From contig CP136064.1 of NCBI GenBank assembly GCA_032622095.1, forward strand, positions 1,362,001-1,426,000: a stretch of DNA of 64,000 nt, written 5' to 3'. Position numbers and translations under genes: made by a program. The notes below the pieces were generated by a model that worked only from the letters and a program-made list of their open reading frames with translations, had not been told where the DNA came from and did no database searches. This document shows, piece after piece, positions 8,865 through 22,370 of this stretch; position 1 is the stretch's first letter, and each line of letters opens with the position of its first letter. The DNA comes from Siphonodentalium dalli (lineage: Eukaryota; Mollusca; Scaphopoda; Gadilida; Siphonodentaliidae).

Positions 8865-11838
8865 ATGGTGGAGTACGGTTGGATATTTTCAATTTGGCGC
8901 ATGTTTCTCCATACCGCGCAATGTCAAATCTGGCCATATCCGAATCGGGTTGTCATTTACAATGACTGCAGAAAATATATATCTTCATGGTGGAATGCAA
9001 ATGTATGTTTAAAGGAACAGATGTATCTCAACTTAAACGGACATAAGTAACAGTCACCAACTTAAAGGGGTATCTGCTATAGACTGGTTCCATGGTGGAG
9101 TACGGTTGGATATTTTCAATTTGGCGCATGTTTCTCCATACCGCGCCATGTCAAATCTGGCCCTATCCGAATCGGGTTGTCATTTACAATGACTGCAGAA
9201 AATATATATCTTCATGGTGGAATGCAAATGTATGTTTAAAGGAACAGATGTATCTCAACTTAAAGGGACATAAGTAACACAGTCACCAACTTTAAGGGGT
9301 ATCTGCTATAGACTGGTTCCATGGTGGAGTACGGTTGGATATTTTCAATTTGGCGCATGTTTCTCCATACCGCGCCATGTCAAATCTGGCCATATCCGAA
9401 TCGGGTTGTCATTTACAATGACTGCAGAAAATATATATCTTCATGTTGGAATGCAAATGTATGTTTAAAGGAACAGATGTATCTCAACTTAAAGGAACAT
9501 AGGTAACACAGTCACCAACTTAAAGAGGTGTCTGATTTAGACTGGTTCCATGGTGGAGTACGGTTGGATATTTTCTATTTGGCGCATGTTTCTCCATACC
9601 GCGCCATGTCAAATCTGGCACTATCCGATTCGGGTTGTCATTTACAATGACTGCAGAAAATATATATCTTCATGGTGGAATGCAAATGTATGTTTAAAGA
9701 AACAGATGTATCTCAACTTAAAGGGACATAAGTAGCACAGTCACCAACTTTAAGGGGTATCTGCTATAGACTGGTTCCATGGTGGAGTACTGTTGGATAT
9801 TTTCAATTTGGCGCATGTTTCTCCCTACCGCGCCATGTCAAATCTGGCCATATCCGAATCGGGTTGTCATTTACAATGACTACAGAAAATAAATATCTTC
9901 ATGTTGGAATGCAAATGTATGTTTAAAGGAACAGATGTATCTCAACTTAAAGGGACATAAGTAACATAGTCACCAACTTTAAGGGGTATCTGCTATAGAC
10001 TGGTTCCATGGTGGAGTACGGTTGGATATTTTCAATTTGGTGCATGTTTTTCCATACCGCGCCATGTCAAATCTGGCCATATCCGAATCGGGTTGTCATT
10101 TACAATGACTACAGAAAATAAATATCTTCATGTTGGAAAGCAAATGTATGTTTAAAGGAACAGATGTATCTCAACTTAAAGGGACATAAGTAACACAGTC
10201 ACCAACTTAAAGGGGTATCTGCTATAGACTGGTTCCATGGTGGAGTACGGTTGGATATTTTCAATTTGGCGCATGTTTCTCCATACCGCGCCATGTCAAA
10301 TCTGGCCATATCCGAATCGGGTTGTCATTTACAATGACTGCAGAAAATATATATCTTCATGGTGGAATGCAAATGTATGTTTAAAGGAACAGATGTATCT
10401 CAACTTAAAGGGACATAAGTAACACAGTCACCAACTTAAAGGGGTATCTGCTATAGACTGGTTCCATGGTGGAGTACGGTTGGATATTTTCAATTTGGTG
10501 CATGTTTCTCCATACCGCGCCATGTCAAATCTGGCCATATCCGAATCGGGTTGTCATTTACAATGACTACAGAAAATAAATATCTTCATGTTGGAATGCA
10601 AATGTATGTTTAAAGAAACAGATGTATCTCAACTTAAAGGGACATAAGTAACACAGTCACCAACTTTAAGGGGTATCTGCTATAGACTGGTTCCATGGTG
10701 GAGTACTGTTGGATATTTTTAATTTGGCGCATGTTTCTCCCTTCCGCGCCATGTCAAATCTGGCCATATCCGAATCGGGTTGTCATTAACAATGACTACA
10801 GAAAATAAATATCTTCATGTTGGAATGCAAATGTATGTTTAAAGGAACTGATGTATCTCAACTTAAAGGGACATAAATAACACAATCACCAACTTTAAGG
10901 GGTATCTGCTATTGACTGGTTCCATGGTGGAGTACTGTTGGATATTTTCAATTTGGCGCATGTTTTTCCATACCGCGCCATGTCAAATCTGGCCATATCC
11001 GAATCGGGTTGTCATTTACAATGACTACAGAAAATAGATATCTTCTTGTTGGAATGCAAAAGTATGTTTAAAGGAACAGATGTAACTCAACTTAAAAGGA
11101 GATAAGTAACACAGTCACCAACTTAAAGGGGTGTCTGATTTAGACTGGTTCCATGGGGGAGTACGGTTGGATATTTTCAATTTGCGCATGTTTCTCCATA
11201 CCGCGCCATGTCAAATCTGGCCATATCCGAATCGGGTTGTCATTTACAATGACTACAGAAAATAAATATCTTCATGTTGGAATGCAAATGTATGTTTAGA
11301 GGAACAGATGTATCTCAACTTAAAGGGACATAAGTAACACAGTCACCAACTTTAAGGGGTATCTGCTATAGACTGGTTCCATGGTGGAGTACGGTTGGAT
11401 ATTTTCTATTTGGCGCATGTTTCTCCATACCGCGCCATGTCAAATCTGGCCATATCCGAATCGGGTTGTCATTTACAATGACTACAGAAAATAAATATCT
11501 TCATGTTGGAATGCAAATGTATGTTTAAAGAAACAGATGTATCTCAACTTAAAGGGACATAAGTAACACCGTCACCAACTTTAAGGGGTATCTGCTATAG
11601 ACTGGTTCCATGGTGGAGTACTATTGGATATTTTCAATTTGGCGCATGTTTCTCCCTACCGCGCCATGTCAAATCTGGCCATATCCGAATCGGGTTGTCA
11701 TTTACAATGACTACAGAAAATAAATATCTTCATGTTGGAATGCAAATGTATGTTTAAAGGAACAGATGTATCTCAACTTAAAGGGACATAAGTAACACAG
11801 TCACCAACTTTAAGGGGTATCTGCTATAGACTGGTTCC
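8865..11838. repeat. 13-mer higher-order repeat, copy 2 (2,974 bp)
   Basis: Same order of thirteen diagnostic monomers as 5889-8864. It is two bases shorter because gtaacacagtc has become gtaacagtc at 9050/9051, a deletion found nowhere else in the window. It also has a private cttccgcgcc at about 10741. After its last unit (tactattgg, 11610) it continues with the gttttccc unit as at 2225, not with a third block B. Confidence 0.94.
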
Positions 11839-13212
11839 ATGGTGGAGTACGGTTGGATATTTTCAATTTGGCGCATGTTTTCCCATACCGCGCCATGTCA
11901 AATCTGGCCATATCCGAATCGGGTTGTCATTTACAATGACTACAGAAAATAAATATCTTCATGTTGGAATGCAAATGTATGTTTAAAGGAACAGATGTAT
12001 CTCAACTTAAAGGGGCGTAAGTAACACAGTCACCAACTTAAAGGGGTATCTGCTATAGACTGGTTCCATGGTGGAGTACGGTTGGATATTTTCAATTTGG
12101 CGCATGTTTCTCCATACCGCGCCATGTCAAATCTGGCCATATCCGAATCGGGTTGTCATTTACAATGACTGCAGAAAATATATATCTTCATGGTGGAATG
12201 CAAATGTATGTTTAAAGGAACAGATGTATCTCAACTTAAAGGGACATAAGTAACACAGTCACCAATTTAAAGGGGTATCTGCTATAGACTGGTTCCATGG
12301 TGGAGTACGGTTGGATATTTTCAATTTGGCGCATGTTTCTCCATACCGCGTCATGTCAAATCTGGCCCTATCCGAATCGGGTTGTCATTTACAAAGACTG
12401 CAGAAAATATATATCTTCATGGTGGAATGCAAATGTATGTTTAAAGGAACAGATGTATCTCAACTTAAAGGGACATAAGTAACACAGTCACCAACTTTAA
12501 GGGGTATCTGCTATAGACTGGTTCCATGGTGGAGTACGGTTGGATATTTTCAATTTGGCGCATGTTTCTCCATACCGCGCCATGTCAAATCTGGCCATAT
12601 CCGAATCGGGTTGTCATTTACAATGACTGCAGAAAATATATATCTTCATGTTGGAATGCAAATGTATGTTTAAAGGAACAGATGTATCTCAACTTAAAGG
12701 GACATAAGTAACACAGTCACCAACATTCAGGGGTATCTGCTATAGACTGGTTCCATGGTGGAGTACGGTTGGATATTTTCAATTTGGCGCATGTTTCTCC
12801 ATACCGCGCAATGTAAAATCTGGCCATATCCGAATCGGGTTGTCATTTACAATGACTGCAGAAAATAATTATCTTCATGTTGGAATGCAAATGTATGTTT
12901 AAAGGAACAGATGTATCTCAACTTAAAGGGACATAAGTAACACAGTCACCAACTTAAAGAGGTGTCTGATTTAGACTGGTTCCATGGTGGAGTACGGTTG
13001 GATATTTTCTATTTGGCGCATGTTTCTCCATACCGCGCCATGTCAAATCTGGCCATATCCGAATCGGGTTGTCATTTACAATGTCTACAAAAAACAAATA
13101 TCTTCATGTTGGAATGCAAATGTATGTTTAAAGGAACAGATGTATCTCAACTTAAAGGGACATAAGTAACACAGTCACCAACTTTAAGGGGTATCTGCTA
13201 TAGACTGGTTCC
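11839..13212. repeat. gttttccc unit plus 5-monomer cassette, copy 2
   Basis: Matches 2225-3598 in order and diagnostic bases, offset 9,614. It differs by having ggggcgtaag (two changes) where copy 1 has gggacgtaag (one change), and by a private caacattcagggg at about 12722. Together with block A upstream it completes the second half of the long-range duplication of 394-3598. Confidence 0.9.
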
Positions 13213-15272
13213 ATGGTGGAGTACGGTTGGATATTTTCAATTTGGCGCATGTTTCTCCCTACCGCGCCATGTCAAATCTGGCCATATCCGAATCGGGTTG
13301 TCATTTACAATGACTACAGAAAATAAATATCTTCATGTTGGAATGCAAATGTATGTTTAAAGGAACAGATGTATCTCAACTTAAAGGGACATAAGTAACA
13401 CAGTCACCAACTTTAAGGGGTATCTGCTATAGACTGGTTCCATGGTGGAGTACGGTTGGATATTTTCAATTTGGCGCTTGTTTCTCCATACCGCGCCATG
13501 TCAAATCTGGCCATATCCGAATCGGGTTGTCATTTACAATGACTACAGAAAATAAATATCTTCATGTTGGAATGCAAATGTATGTTTAAAGAAACAGATG
13601 TATCTCAACTTAAAGGGACATAAGTAACACAGTCACCAACTTTAAGGGGTATCTGCTATAGACTGGTTCCATGGTGGAGTACTGTTGGATATTTTTAATT
13701 TGGCGCATGTTTCTCCCTACCGCGCCATGTCAAATCTGGCCATATCCGAATCGGGTTGTCATTAACAATGACTACAGAAAATAAATATCTTCATGTTGGA
13801 ATGCAAATGTATGTTTAAAGGAACTGATGTATCTCAACTTAAAGGGACATAAATAACACAATCACCAACTTTAAGGGGTATCTGCTATTGACTGGTTCCA
13901 TGGTGGAGTACTGTTGGATATTTTCAATTTGGCGCATGTTTTTCCATACCGCGCCATGTCAAATCTGGCCATATCCGAATCGGGTTGTCATTTACAATGA
14001 CTACAGAAAATAGATATCTTCTTGTTGGAATGCAAAAGTATGTTTAAAGGAACAGATGTAACTCAACTTAAAAGGAGATAAGTAACACAGTCACCAACTT
14101 AAAGGGGTGTCTGATTTAGACTGGTTCCATGGGGGAGTACGGTTGGATATTTTCAATTTGCGCATGTTTCTCCATACCGCGCCATGTCAAATCTGGCCAT
14201 ATCCGAATCGGGTTGTCATTTACAATGACTACAGAAAATAAATATCTTCATGTTGGAATGCAAATGTATGTTTAGAGGAACAGATGTATCTCAACTTAAA
14301 GGGACATAAGTAACACAGTCACCAACTTTAAGGGGTATCTGCTATAGACTGGTTCCATGGTGGAGTACGGTTGGATATTTTCTATTTGGCGCATGTTTCT
14401 CCATACCGCGCCATGTCAAATCTGGCCATATCCGAATCGGGTTGTCATTTACAATGACTACAGAAAATAAATATCTTCATGTTGGAATGCAAATGTATGT
14501 TTAAAGAAACAGATGTATCTCAACTTAAAGGGACATAAGTAACACCGTCACCAACTTTAAGGGGTATCTGCTATAGACTGGTTCCATGGTGGAGTACTAT
14601 TGGATATTTTCAATTTGGCGCATGTTTCTCCCTACCGCGCCATGTCAAATCTGGCCATATCCGAATCGGGTTGTCATTTACAATGACTACAGAAAATAAA
14701 TATCTTCATGTTGGAATGCAAATGTATGTTTAAAGGAACAGATGTATCTCAACTTAAAGGGACATAAGTAACACAGTCACCAACTTTAAGGGCTATCTGC
14801 TATAGACTGGTTCCATGGTGGAGTACGGTTGGATATTTTCAATTTGGCGCATGTTTTCCCATACCGCGCCATGTCAAATCTGGCCATATCCGAATCGGGT
14901 TGTCATTTACAATGACTACAGAAAATAAATATCTTCATGTTGGAATGCAAATGTATGTTTAAAGGAACAGATGTATCTCAACTTAAAGGGGCGTAAGTAA
15001 CACAGTCACCAACTTAAAGGGGTATCTGCTATAGACTGGTTCCATGGTGGAGTACGGTTGGATATTTTCAATTTGGCGCATGTTTCTCCATACCGCGCCA
15101 TGTCAAATCTGGCCATATCCGAATCGGGTTGTCATTTACAATGACTGCAGAAAATATATATCTTCATGGTGGAATGCAAATGTATGTTTAAAGGAACAGA
15201 TGTATCTCAACTTAAAGGGACATAAGTAACACAGTCACCAACTTTAAGGGGTATCTGCTATAGACTGGTTCC
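13213..15272. repeat. 9-mer higher-order repeat, copy 1 (2,060 bp)
   Basis: Nine monomers: 13213 (ctccctacc), 13442 (ggcgcttg), then the last five units of block A (13671, 13900, 14129, 14357, 14586), the gttttccc unit (14815) and a standard TATATA unit (15044). Length is 9 x 229 minus 1. The private changes aagggctatctgc (about 14790) and ggggcgtaag are repeated at the same places in the next copy. Confidence 0.94.
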
Positions 15273-17332
15273 ATGGTGGAGTACGGTTGGATATTTTCAA
15301 TTTGGCGCATGTTTCTCCCTACCGCGCCATGTCAAATCTGGCCATATCCGAATCGGGTTGTCATTTACAATGACTACAGAAAATAAATATCTTCATGTTG
15401 GAATGCAAATGTATGTTTAAAGGAACAGATGTATCTCAACTTAAAGGGACATAAGTAACACAGTCACCAACTTTAAGGGGTATCTGCTATAGACTGGTTC
15501 CATGGTGGAGTACGGTTGGATATTTTCAATTTGGCGCTTGTTTCTCCATACCGCGCCATGTCAAATCTGGCCATATCCGAATCGGGTTGTCATTTACAAT
15601 GACTACAGAAAATAAATATCTTCATGTTGGAATGCAAATGTATGTTTAAAGAAACAGATGTATCTCAACTTAAAGGGACATAAGTAACACAGTCACCAAC
15701 TTTAAGGGGTATCTGCTATAGACTGGTTCCATGGTGGAGTACTGTTGGATATTTTTAATTTGGCGCATGTTTCTCCCTACCGCGCCATGTCAAATCTGGC
15801 CATATCCGAATCGGGTTGTCATTAACAATGACTACAGAAAATAAATATCTTCATGTTGGAATGCAAATGTATGTTTAAAGGAACTGATGTATCTCAACTT
15901 AAAGGGACATAAATAACACAATCACCAACTTTAAGGGGTATCTGCTATTGACTGGTTCCATGGTGGAGTACTGTTGGATATTTTCAATTTGGCGCATGTT
16001 TTTCCATACCGCGCCATGTCAAATCTGGCCATATCCGAATCGGGTTGTCATTTACAATGACTACAGAAAATAGATATCTTCTTGTTGGAATGCAAAAGTA
16101 TGTTTAAAGGAACAGATGTAACTCAACTTAAAAGGAGATAAGTAACACAGTCACCAACTTAAAGGGGTGTCTGATTTAGACTGGTTCCATGGGGGAGTAC
16201 GGTTGGATATTTTCAATTTGCGCATGTTTCTCCATACCGCGCCATGTCAAATCTGGCCATATCCGAATCGGGTTGTCATTTACAATGACTACAGAAAATA
16301 AATATCTTCATGTTGGAATGCAAATGTATGTTTAGAGGAACAGATGTATCTCAACTTAAAGGGACATAAGTAACACAGTCACCAACTTTAAGGGGTATCT
16401 GCTATAGACTGGTTCCATGGTGGAGTACGGTTGGATATTTTCTATTTGGCGCATGTTTCTCCATACCGCGCCATGTCAAATCTGGCCATATCCGAATCGG
16501 GTTGTCATTTACAATGACTACAGAAAATAAATATCTTCATGTTGGAATGCAAATGTATGTTTAAAGAAACAGATGTATCTCAACTTAAAGGGACATAAGT
16601 AACACCGTCACCAACTTTAAGGGGTATCTGCTATAGACTGGTTCCATGGTGGAGTACTATTGGATATTTTCAATTTGGCGCATGTTTCTCCCTACCGCGC
16701 CATGTCAAATCTGGCCATATCCGAATCGGGTTGTCATTTACAATGACTACAGAAAATAAATATCTTCATGTTGGAATGCAAATGTATGTTTAAAGGAACA
16801 GATGTATCTCAACTTAAAGGGACATAAGTAACACAGTCACCAACTTTAAGGGCTATCTGCTATAGACTGGTTCCATGGTGGAGTACGGTTGGATATTTTC
16901 AATTTGGCGCATGTTTTCCCATACCGCGCCATGTCAAATCTGGCCATATCCGAATCGGGTTGTCATTTACAATGACTACAGAAAATAAATATCTTCATGT
17001 TGGAATGCAAATGTATGTTTAAAGGAACAGATGTATCTCAACTTAAAGGGGCGTAAGTAACACAGTCACCAACTTAAAGGGGTATCTGCTATAGACTGGT
17101 TCCATGGTGGAGTACGGTTGGATATTTTCAATTTGGCGCATGTTTCTCCATACCGCGCCATGTCAAATCTGGCCATATCCGAATCGGGTTGTCATTTACA
17201 ATGACTGCAGAAAATATATATCTTCATGGTGGAATGCAAATGTATGTTTAAAGGAACAGATGTATCTCAACTTAAAGGGACATAAGTAACACAGTCACCA
17301 ATTTAAAGGGGTATCTGCTATAGACTGGTTCC
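15273..17332. repeat. 9-mer higher-order repeat, copy 2 (2,060 bp)
   Basis: Tandem copy of 13213-15272 at offset 2,060. It has the same 228-bp unit (16189), the same aagggctatctgc (about 16850) and the same ggggcgtaag. I saw no difference on reading. It runs on into the 5-monomer cassette at 17104-18248, its last unit being the first of that cassette. Confidence 0.94.
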
Positions 17333-18248
17333 ATGGTGGAGTACGGTTGGATATTTTCAATTTGGCGCATGTTTCTCCATACCGCGTCATGTCAAATCTG
17401 GCCCTATCCGAATCGGGTTGTCATTTACAAAGACTGCAGAAAATATATATCTTCATGGTGGAATGCAAATGTATGTTTAAAGGAACAGATGTATCTCAAC
17501 TTAAAGGGACATAAGTAACACAGTCACCAACTTTAAGGGGTATCTGCTATAGACTGGTTCCATGGTGGAGTACGGTTGGATATTTTCAATTTGGCGCATG
17601 TTTCTCCATACCGCGCCATGTCAAATCTGGCCATATCCGAATCGGGTTGTCATTTACAATGACTGCAGAAAATATATATCTTCATGTTGGAATGCAAATG
17701 TATGTTTAAAGGAACAGATGTATCTCAACTTAAAGGGACATAAGTAACACAGTCACCAACTTTAAGGGGTATCTGCTATAGACTGGTTCCATGGTGGAGT
17801 ACGGTTGGATATTTTCAATTTGGCGCATGTTTCTCCATACCGCGCAATGTAAAATCTGGCCATATCCGAATCGGGTTGTCATTTACAATGACTGCAGAAA
17901 ATAATTATCTTCATGTTGGAATGCAAATGTATGTTTAAAGGAACAGATGTATCTCAACTTAAAGGGACATAAGTAACACAGTCACCAACTTAAAGAGGTG
18001 TCTGATTTAGACTGGTTCCATGGTGGAGTACGGTTGGATATTTTCTATTTGGCGCATGTTTCTCCATACCGCGCCATGTCAAATCTGGCCATATCCGAAT
18101 CGGGTTGTCATTTACAATGTCTACAAAAAACAAATATCTTCATGTTGGAATGCAAATGTATGTTTAAAGGAACAGATGTATCTCAACTTAAAGGGACATA
18201 AGTAACACAGTCACCAACTTTAAGGGGTATCTGCTATAGACTGGTTCC
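17104..18248. repeat. 5-monomer cassette, copy 3
   Basis: Units at 17104, 17333, 17562, 17791 and 18020 repeat 12068-13212 (offset 5,036) and 2454-3598. Shared markers are ccgcgtcatg with acaaagac, gcaatgtaaaat, and atgtctacaaaaaac. It lacks the private caacattcagg of copy 2, having the usual caactttaagg instead, so copy 2 acquired that change after the duplication or copy 3 came from a sister copy. Confidence 0.92.
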
Positions 18249-19393
18249 ATGGTGGAGTACGGTTGGATATTTTCAATTTGGCGCATGTTTCTCCCTACCG
18301 CGCCATGTCAAATCTGGCCATATCCGAATCGGGTTGTCATTTACAATGACTACAGAAAATAAATATCTTCATGTTGGAATGCAAATGTATGTTTAAAGGA
18401 ACAGATGTATCTCAACTTAAAGGGAGATAAGTAACACAGTCACCAACTTTAAGGGGTATCTGCTATAGACTGGTTCCATGGTGGAGTACGGTTGGATATT
18501 TTCAATTTGGCGCTTGTTTCTCCATACCGCGCCATGTCAAATCTGGCCATATCCGAATCGGGTTGTCATTTACAATGACTACAGAAAATAAATATCTTCA
18601 TGTTGGAATGCAAATATATGTTTAAAGGAACAGATGTATCTCAACTTAAAGGGACATAAGTAACACAGTCACCAACTTTAAGGGGTATCTGCTATAGACT
18701 GGTTCCATGGTGGAGTACGGTTGGATATTTTCAATTTGGCGCTTGTTTCTCCATACCGCGCCATGTCAAATCTGGCCATATCCGAATCGGGTTGTCATTT
18801 ACAATGACTACAGAAAATAAATATCTTCATGTTGGAATGCAAATATATGTTTAAAGGAACTGATGTATCTCAACTTAAAGGGACATAAGTAACACAGTCA
18901 CCAACTTTAAGGGGTATCTGCTATAGACTGGTTCCATGGTGGAGTACGGTTGGATATTTTCAATTTGGCGCTTGTTTCTCCATACTGCGCCATGTCAAAT
19001 CTGGCCATATCCGAATCGGGTTGTCATTTACAATGACTACAGAAAATAAATATCTTCATGTTGGAATGCAAATGTATGATTAAAGAAACAGATGTATCTC
19101 AACTTAAAGGGACATAAGTAACACAGTCACCAACTTTAAGGGGTATCTGCTATAGACTGGTTCCATGGTGGAGTACTGTTGGATATTTTCAATTTGGCGC
19201 ATGTTTCTCCCTACCGCGCCATGTCAAATCTGGCCATATCCGAATCGGGTTGTCATTTACAATGACTACAGAAAATAAATATCTTCATGTTGGAATGCAA
19301 ATGTATGTTTAAAGGAACAGATGTATCTCAACTTAAAGGGACATAAGTAACACAGTCACCAACTTTAAGGGGTATCTGCTATAGACTGGTTCC
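18249..19393. repeat. Five monomers with a triplicated ggcgcttg unit
   Basis: Units 18478, 18707 and 18936 all carry ggcgcttg, and the first two share caaatatatg, an allele I did not see elsewhere. They look like single-monomer duplications of the ctccctacc/ggcgcttg pair seen in the 9-mer. Private changes include gggagataag (about 18423), catactgcgcc (about 18983) and atgattaaag (about 19078). The unit at 19165 (tactgttgg) leads into block B. Confidence 0.88.
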
Positions 19394-20767
19394 ATGGTGG
19401 AGTACGGTTGGATATTTTCAATTTGGCGCATGTTTTTCCATACCGCGCCATGTCAAATCTGGCCATATCCGAATCGGGTTGTCATTTACAATGACTGCAG
19501 AAAATATATATCTTCATGGTGGAATGCAAATGTATGTTTAAAGGAACAGATGTATCTCAACTTAAACGGACATAAGTAACACAGTCACCAACTTAAAGGG
19601 GTATCTGCTATAGACTGGTTCCATGGTGGAGTACGGTTGGATATTTTCAATTTGGCGCATGTTTCTCCATACCGCGCCATGTCAAATCTGGCCCTATCCG
19701 AATCGGGTTGTCATTTACAATGACTGCAGAAAATATATATCTTCATGGTGGAATGCAAATGTATGTTTAAAGGAACAGATGTATCTCAACTTAAAGGGAC
19801 ATAAGTAACACAGTCACCAACTTTAAGGGGTATCTGCTATAGACTGGTTCCATGGTGGAGTACGGTTGGATATTTTCAATTTGGCGCATGTTTCTCCATA
19901 CCGCGCCATGTCAAATCTGGCCATATCCGAATCGGGTTGTCATTTACAATGACTGCAGAAAATATATATCTTCATGTTGGAATGCAAATGTATGTTTAAA
20001 GGAACAGATGTATCTCAACTTAAAGGAACATAGGTAACACAGTCACCAACTTAAAGAGGTGTCTGATTTAGACTGGTTCCATGGTGGAGTACGGTTGGAT
20101 ATTTTCTATTTGGCGCATGTTTCTCCATACCGCGCCATGTCAAATCTGGCACTATCCGATTCGGGTTGTCATTTACAATGACTGCAGAAAATATATATCT
20201 TCATGGTGGAATGCAAATGTATGTTTAAAGAAACAGATGTATCTCAACTTAAAGGGACATAAGTAGCACAGTCACCAACTTTAAGGGGTATCTGCTATAG
20301 ACTGGTTCCATGGTGGAGTACTGTTGGATATTTTCAATTTGGCGCATGTTTCTCCCTACCGCGCCATGTCAAATCTGGCCATATCCGAATCGGGTTGTCA
20401 TTTACAATGACTACAGAAAATAAATATCTTCATGTTGGAATGCAAATGTATGTTTAAAGGAACAGATGTATCTCAACTTAAAGGGACATAAGTAACATAG
20501 TCACCAACTTTAAGGGGTATCTGCTATAGACTGGTTCCATGGTGGAGTACGGTTGGATATTTTCAATTTGGTGCATGTTTTTCCATACCGCGCCATGTCA
20601 AATCTGGCCATATCCGAATCGGGTTGTCATTTACAATGACTACAGAAAAGAAATATCTTCATGTTGGAAAGCAAATGTATGTTTAAAGGAACAAATGTAT
20701 CTCAACTTAAAGGGACATAAGTAACACAGTCACCAACTTAAAGGGGTATCTGCTATAGACTTGTTCC
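19394..20767. repeat. Block B, copy 3, plus transition monomer
   Basis: Units 19394, 19623, 19852, 20081 and 20310 match 5889-7033 and 8865-10007, including ggcactatccgattcg and aacatagtc. Unit 19394 has gtttttcc and gccatg rather than gcgcaatg, so its first half came from another class while its second half keeps aaacggacat. Unit 20539 starts like 7034 (ggtgcatg, gtttttcc, ggaaagc) but has acagaaaagaaat and gaacaaatg. This is where the left HOR families give way to the 31-mer. Confidence 0.88.
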
Positions 20768-22370
20768 ATGGTGGAGTACGGTTGGATATTTTCAATTTGG
20801 CGCATGTTTCTCCATACCGCGCCATGTCAAATCTGGCCATATCCGAATCGGGTTGTCATTTACAATGACTACAGAAAAGAAATATCTTCATGTTGGAAAG
20901 CAAATGTATGTTTAAAGGAACAGATGTATCTCAACTTAAAGGGACATAAGTAACACAGTCACCAGCTTAAAGGGGTATCTGCTATAGACTGGTTCCATGG
21001 TGGAGTACGGTTGGATATTTTCAATTTGGTGCATGTTTCTCCATACCGCGCCATGTCAAATCTGGCCCTATCCGAATCGGGTTGTCATTTACAATGACTG
21101 CAGAAAATATATATCTTCATGGTAGAATGCAAATGTATGTTTAAAGGAACAGATGTATCTCAACTTAAAGGGACATAAGTAACACAGTCACCAACTTTAA
21201 GGGGTATCTGCTATAGACTGGTTCCATGGTGGAGTACGGTTGGATATTTTCTATTTGGCGCATGTTTCTCCATACCGCGCCATGTCAAATCTGGCCATAT
21301 CCGAATCGGGTTGTCATTTACAATGACTACAGAAAATTAATATCTTCATGTTGGAATGCAAATGTATGTTTAAAGAAACAGATGTATCTCAACTTAAAGT
21401 GACATAAGTAGCACAGTCACCAACTTTAAGGGGTATCTGCTATAGACTGGTTCCATGGTGGAGTACTGTTGGATATTTTCAATTTGGCGCATGTTTCTCC
21501 CTACCACGCCATGTCAAATCTGGCCATATCCGAATCGGGTTGTCATTTACAATGACTACAGAAAATAAATATCTTCATGTTGGAATGCAAATGTATGTTT
21601 AAAGGAACAGATGTATCTCAACTTAAAGGGACATAAGTAACACAGTCACCAACTTAAAGGGGTATCTGCTATAGACTGGTTCCATGGTGGAGTACGGTTG
21701 GATATTTTCAATTTGGCGCATGTTTCTCCATACCGCGCCATGTCAAATCTGGCCATATCCGAATCGGGTTGTCATTTACAATGACTGCAGAAAATATATA
21801 TTTTCATGGTGGAATGCAAATGTATGTTTAAAGGAACAGATGTATCTCAACTTAAAGGGACATAAGTAACACAGTCACCAACTTAAAGGGGTATCTGCTA
21901 TAGACTGGTTCCATGGTGGAGTACGGTTGGATATTTTCAATTTGGCGCATGTTTCTCCATACCGCGCCATGTCAAATCTGGCCCTATCCGAATCGGGTTG
22001 TCATTTACAATGACTGCAGAAAATATATATCTTCATGATGGAATGCAAATGTATGTTTAAAGGAACAGATGTATCTCAACTTAAAGGGACATAAGTAACA
22101 CCGTCACCAACTTTAAGGGATATCTGCTATAGACTGGTTACATGGTGGAGTACGGTTGGATATTTGCAATTTTGCGCATGTTTCTCCATACCGCGCCATG
22201 TCAAATCTGGCCATATCCGAATCGGGTTGTCATTTACAATGACTGCAGAAAATATATATCTTCATGTTGGAATGCAAATGTATGTTTAAAGGAACAGATG
22301 TATCTCAACTTAAAGGGACATAAGTAACACAGTCACCAACTTTAAGGGGTATCTGCTATAGACTGGTTAC

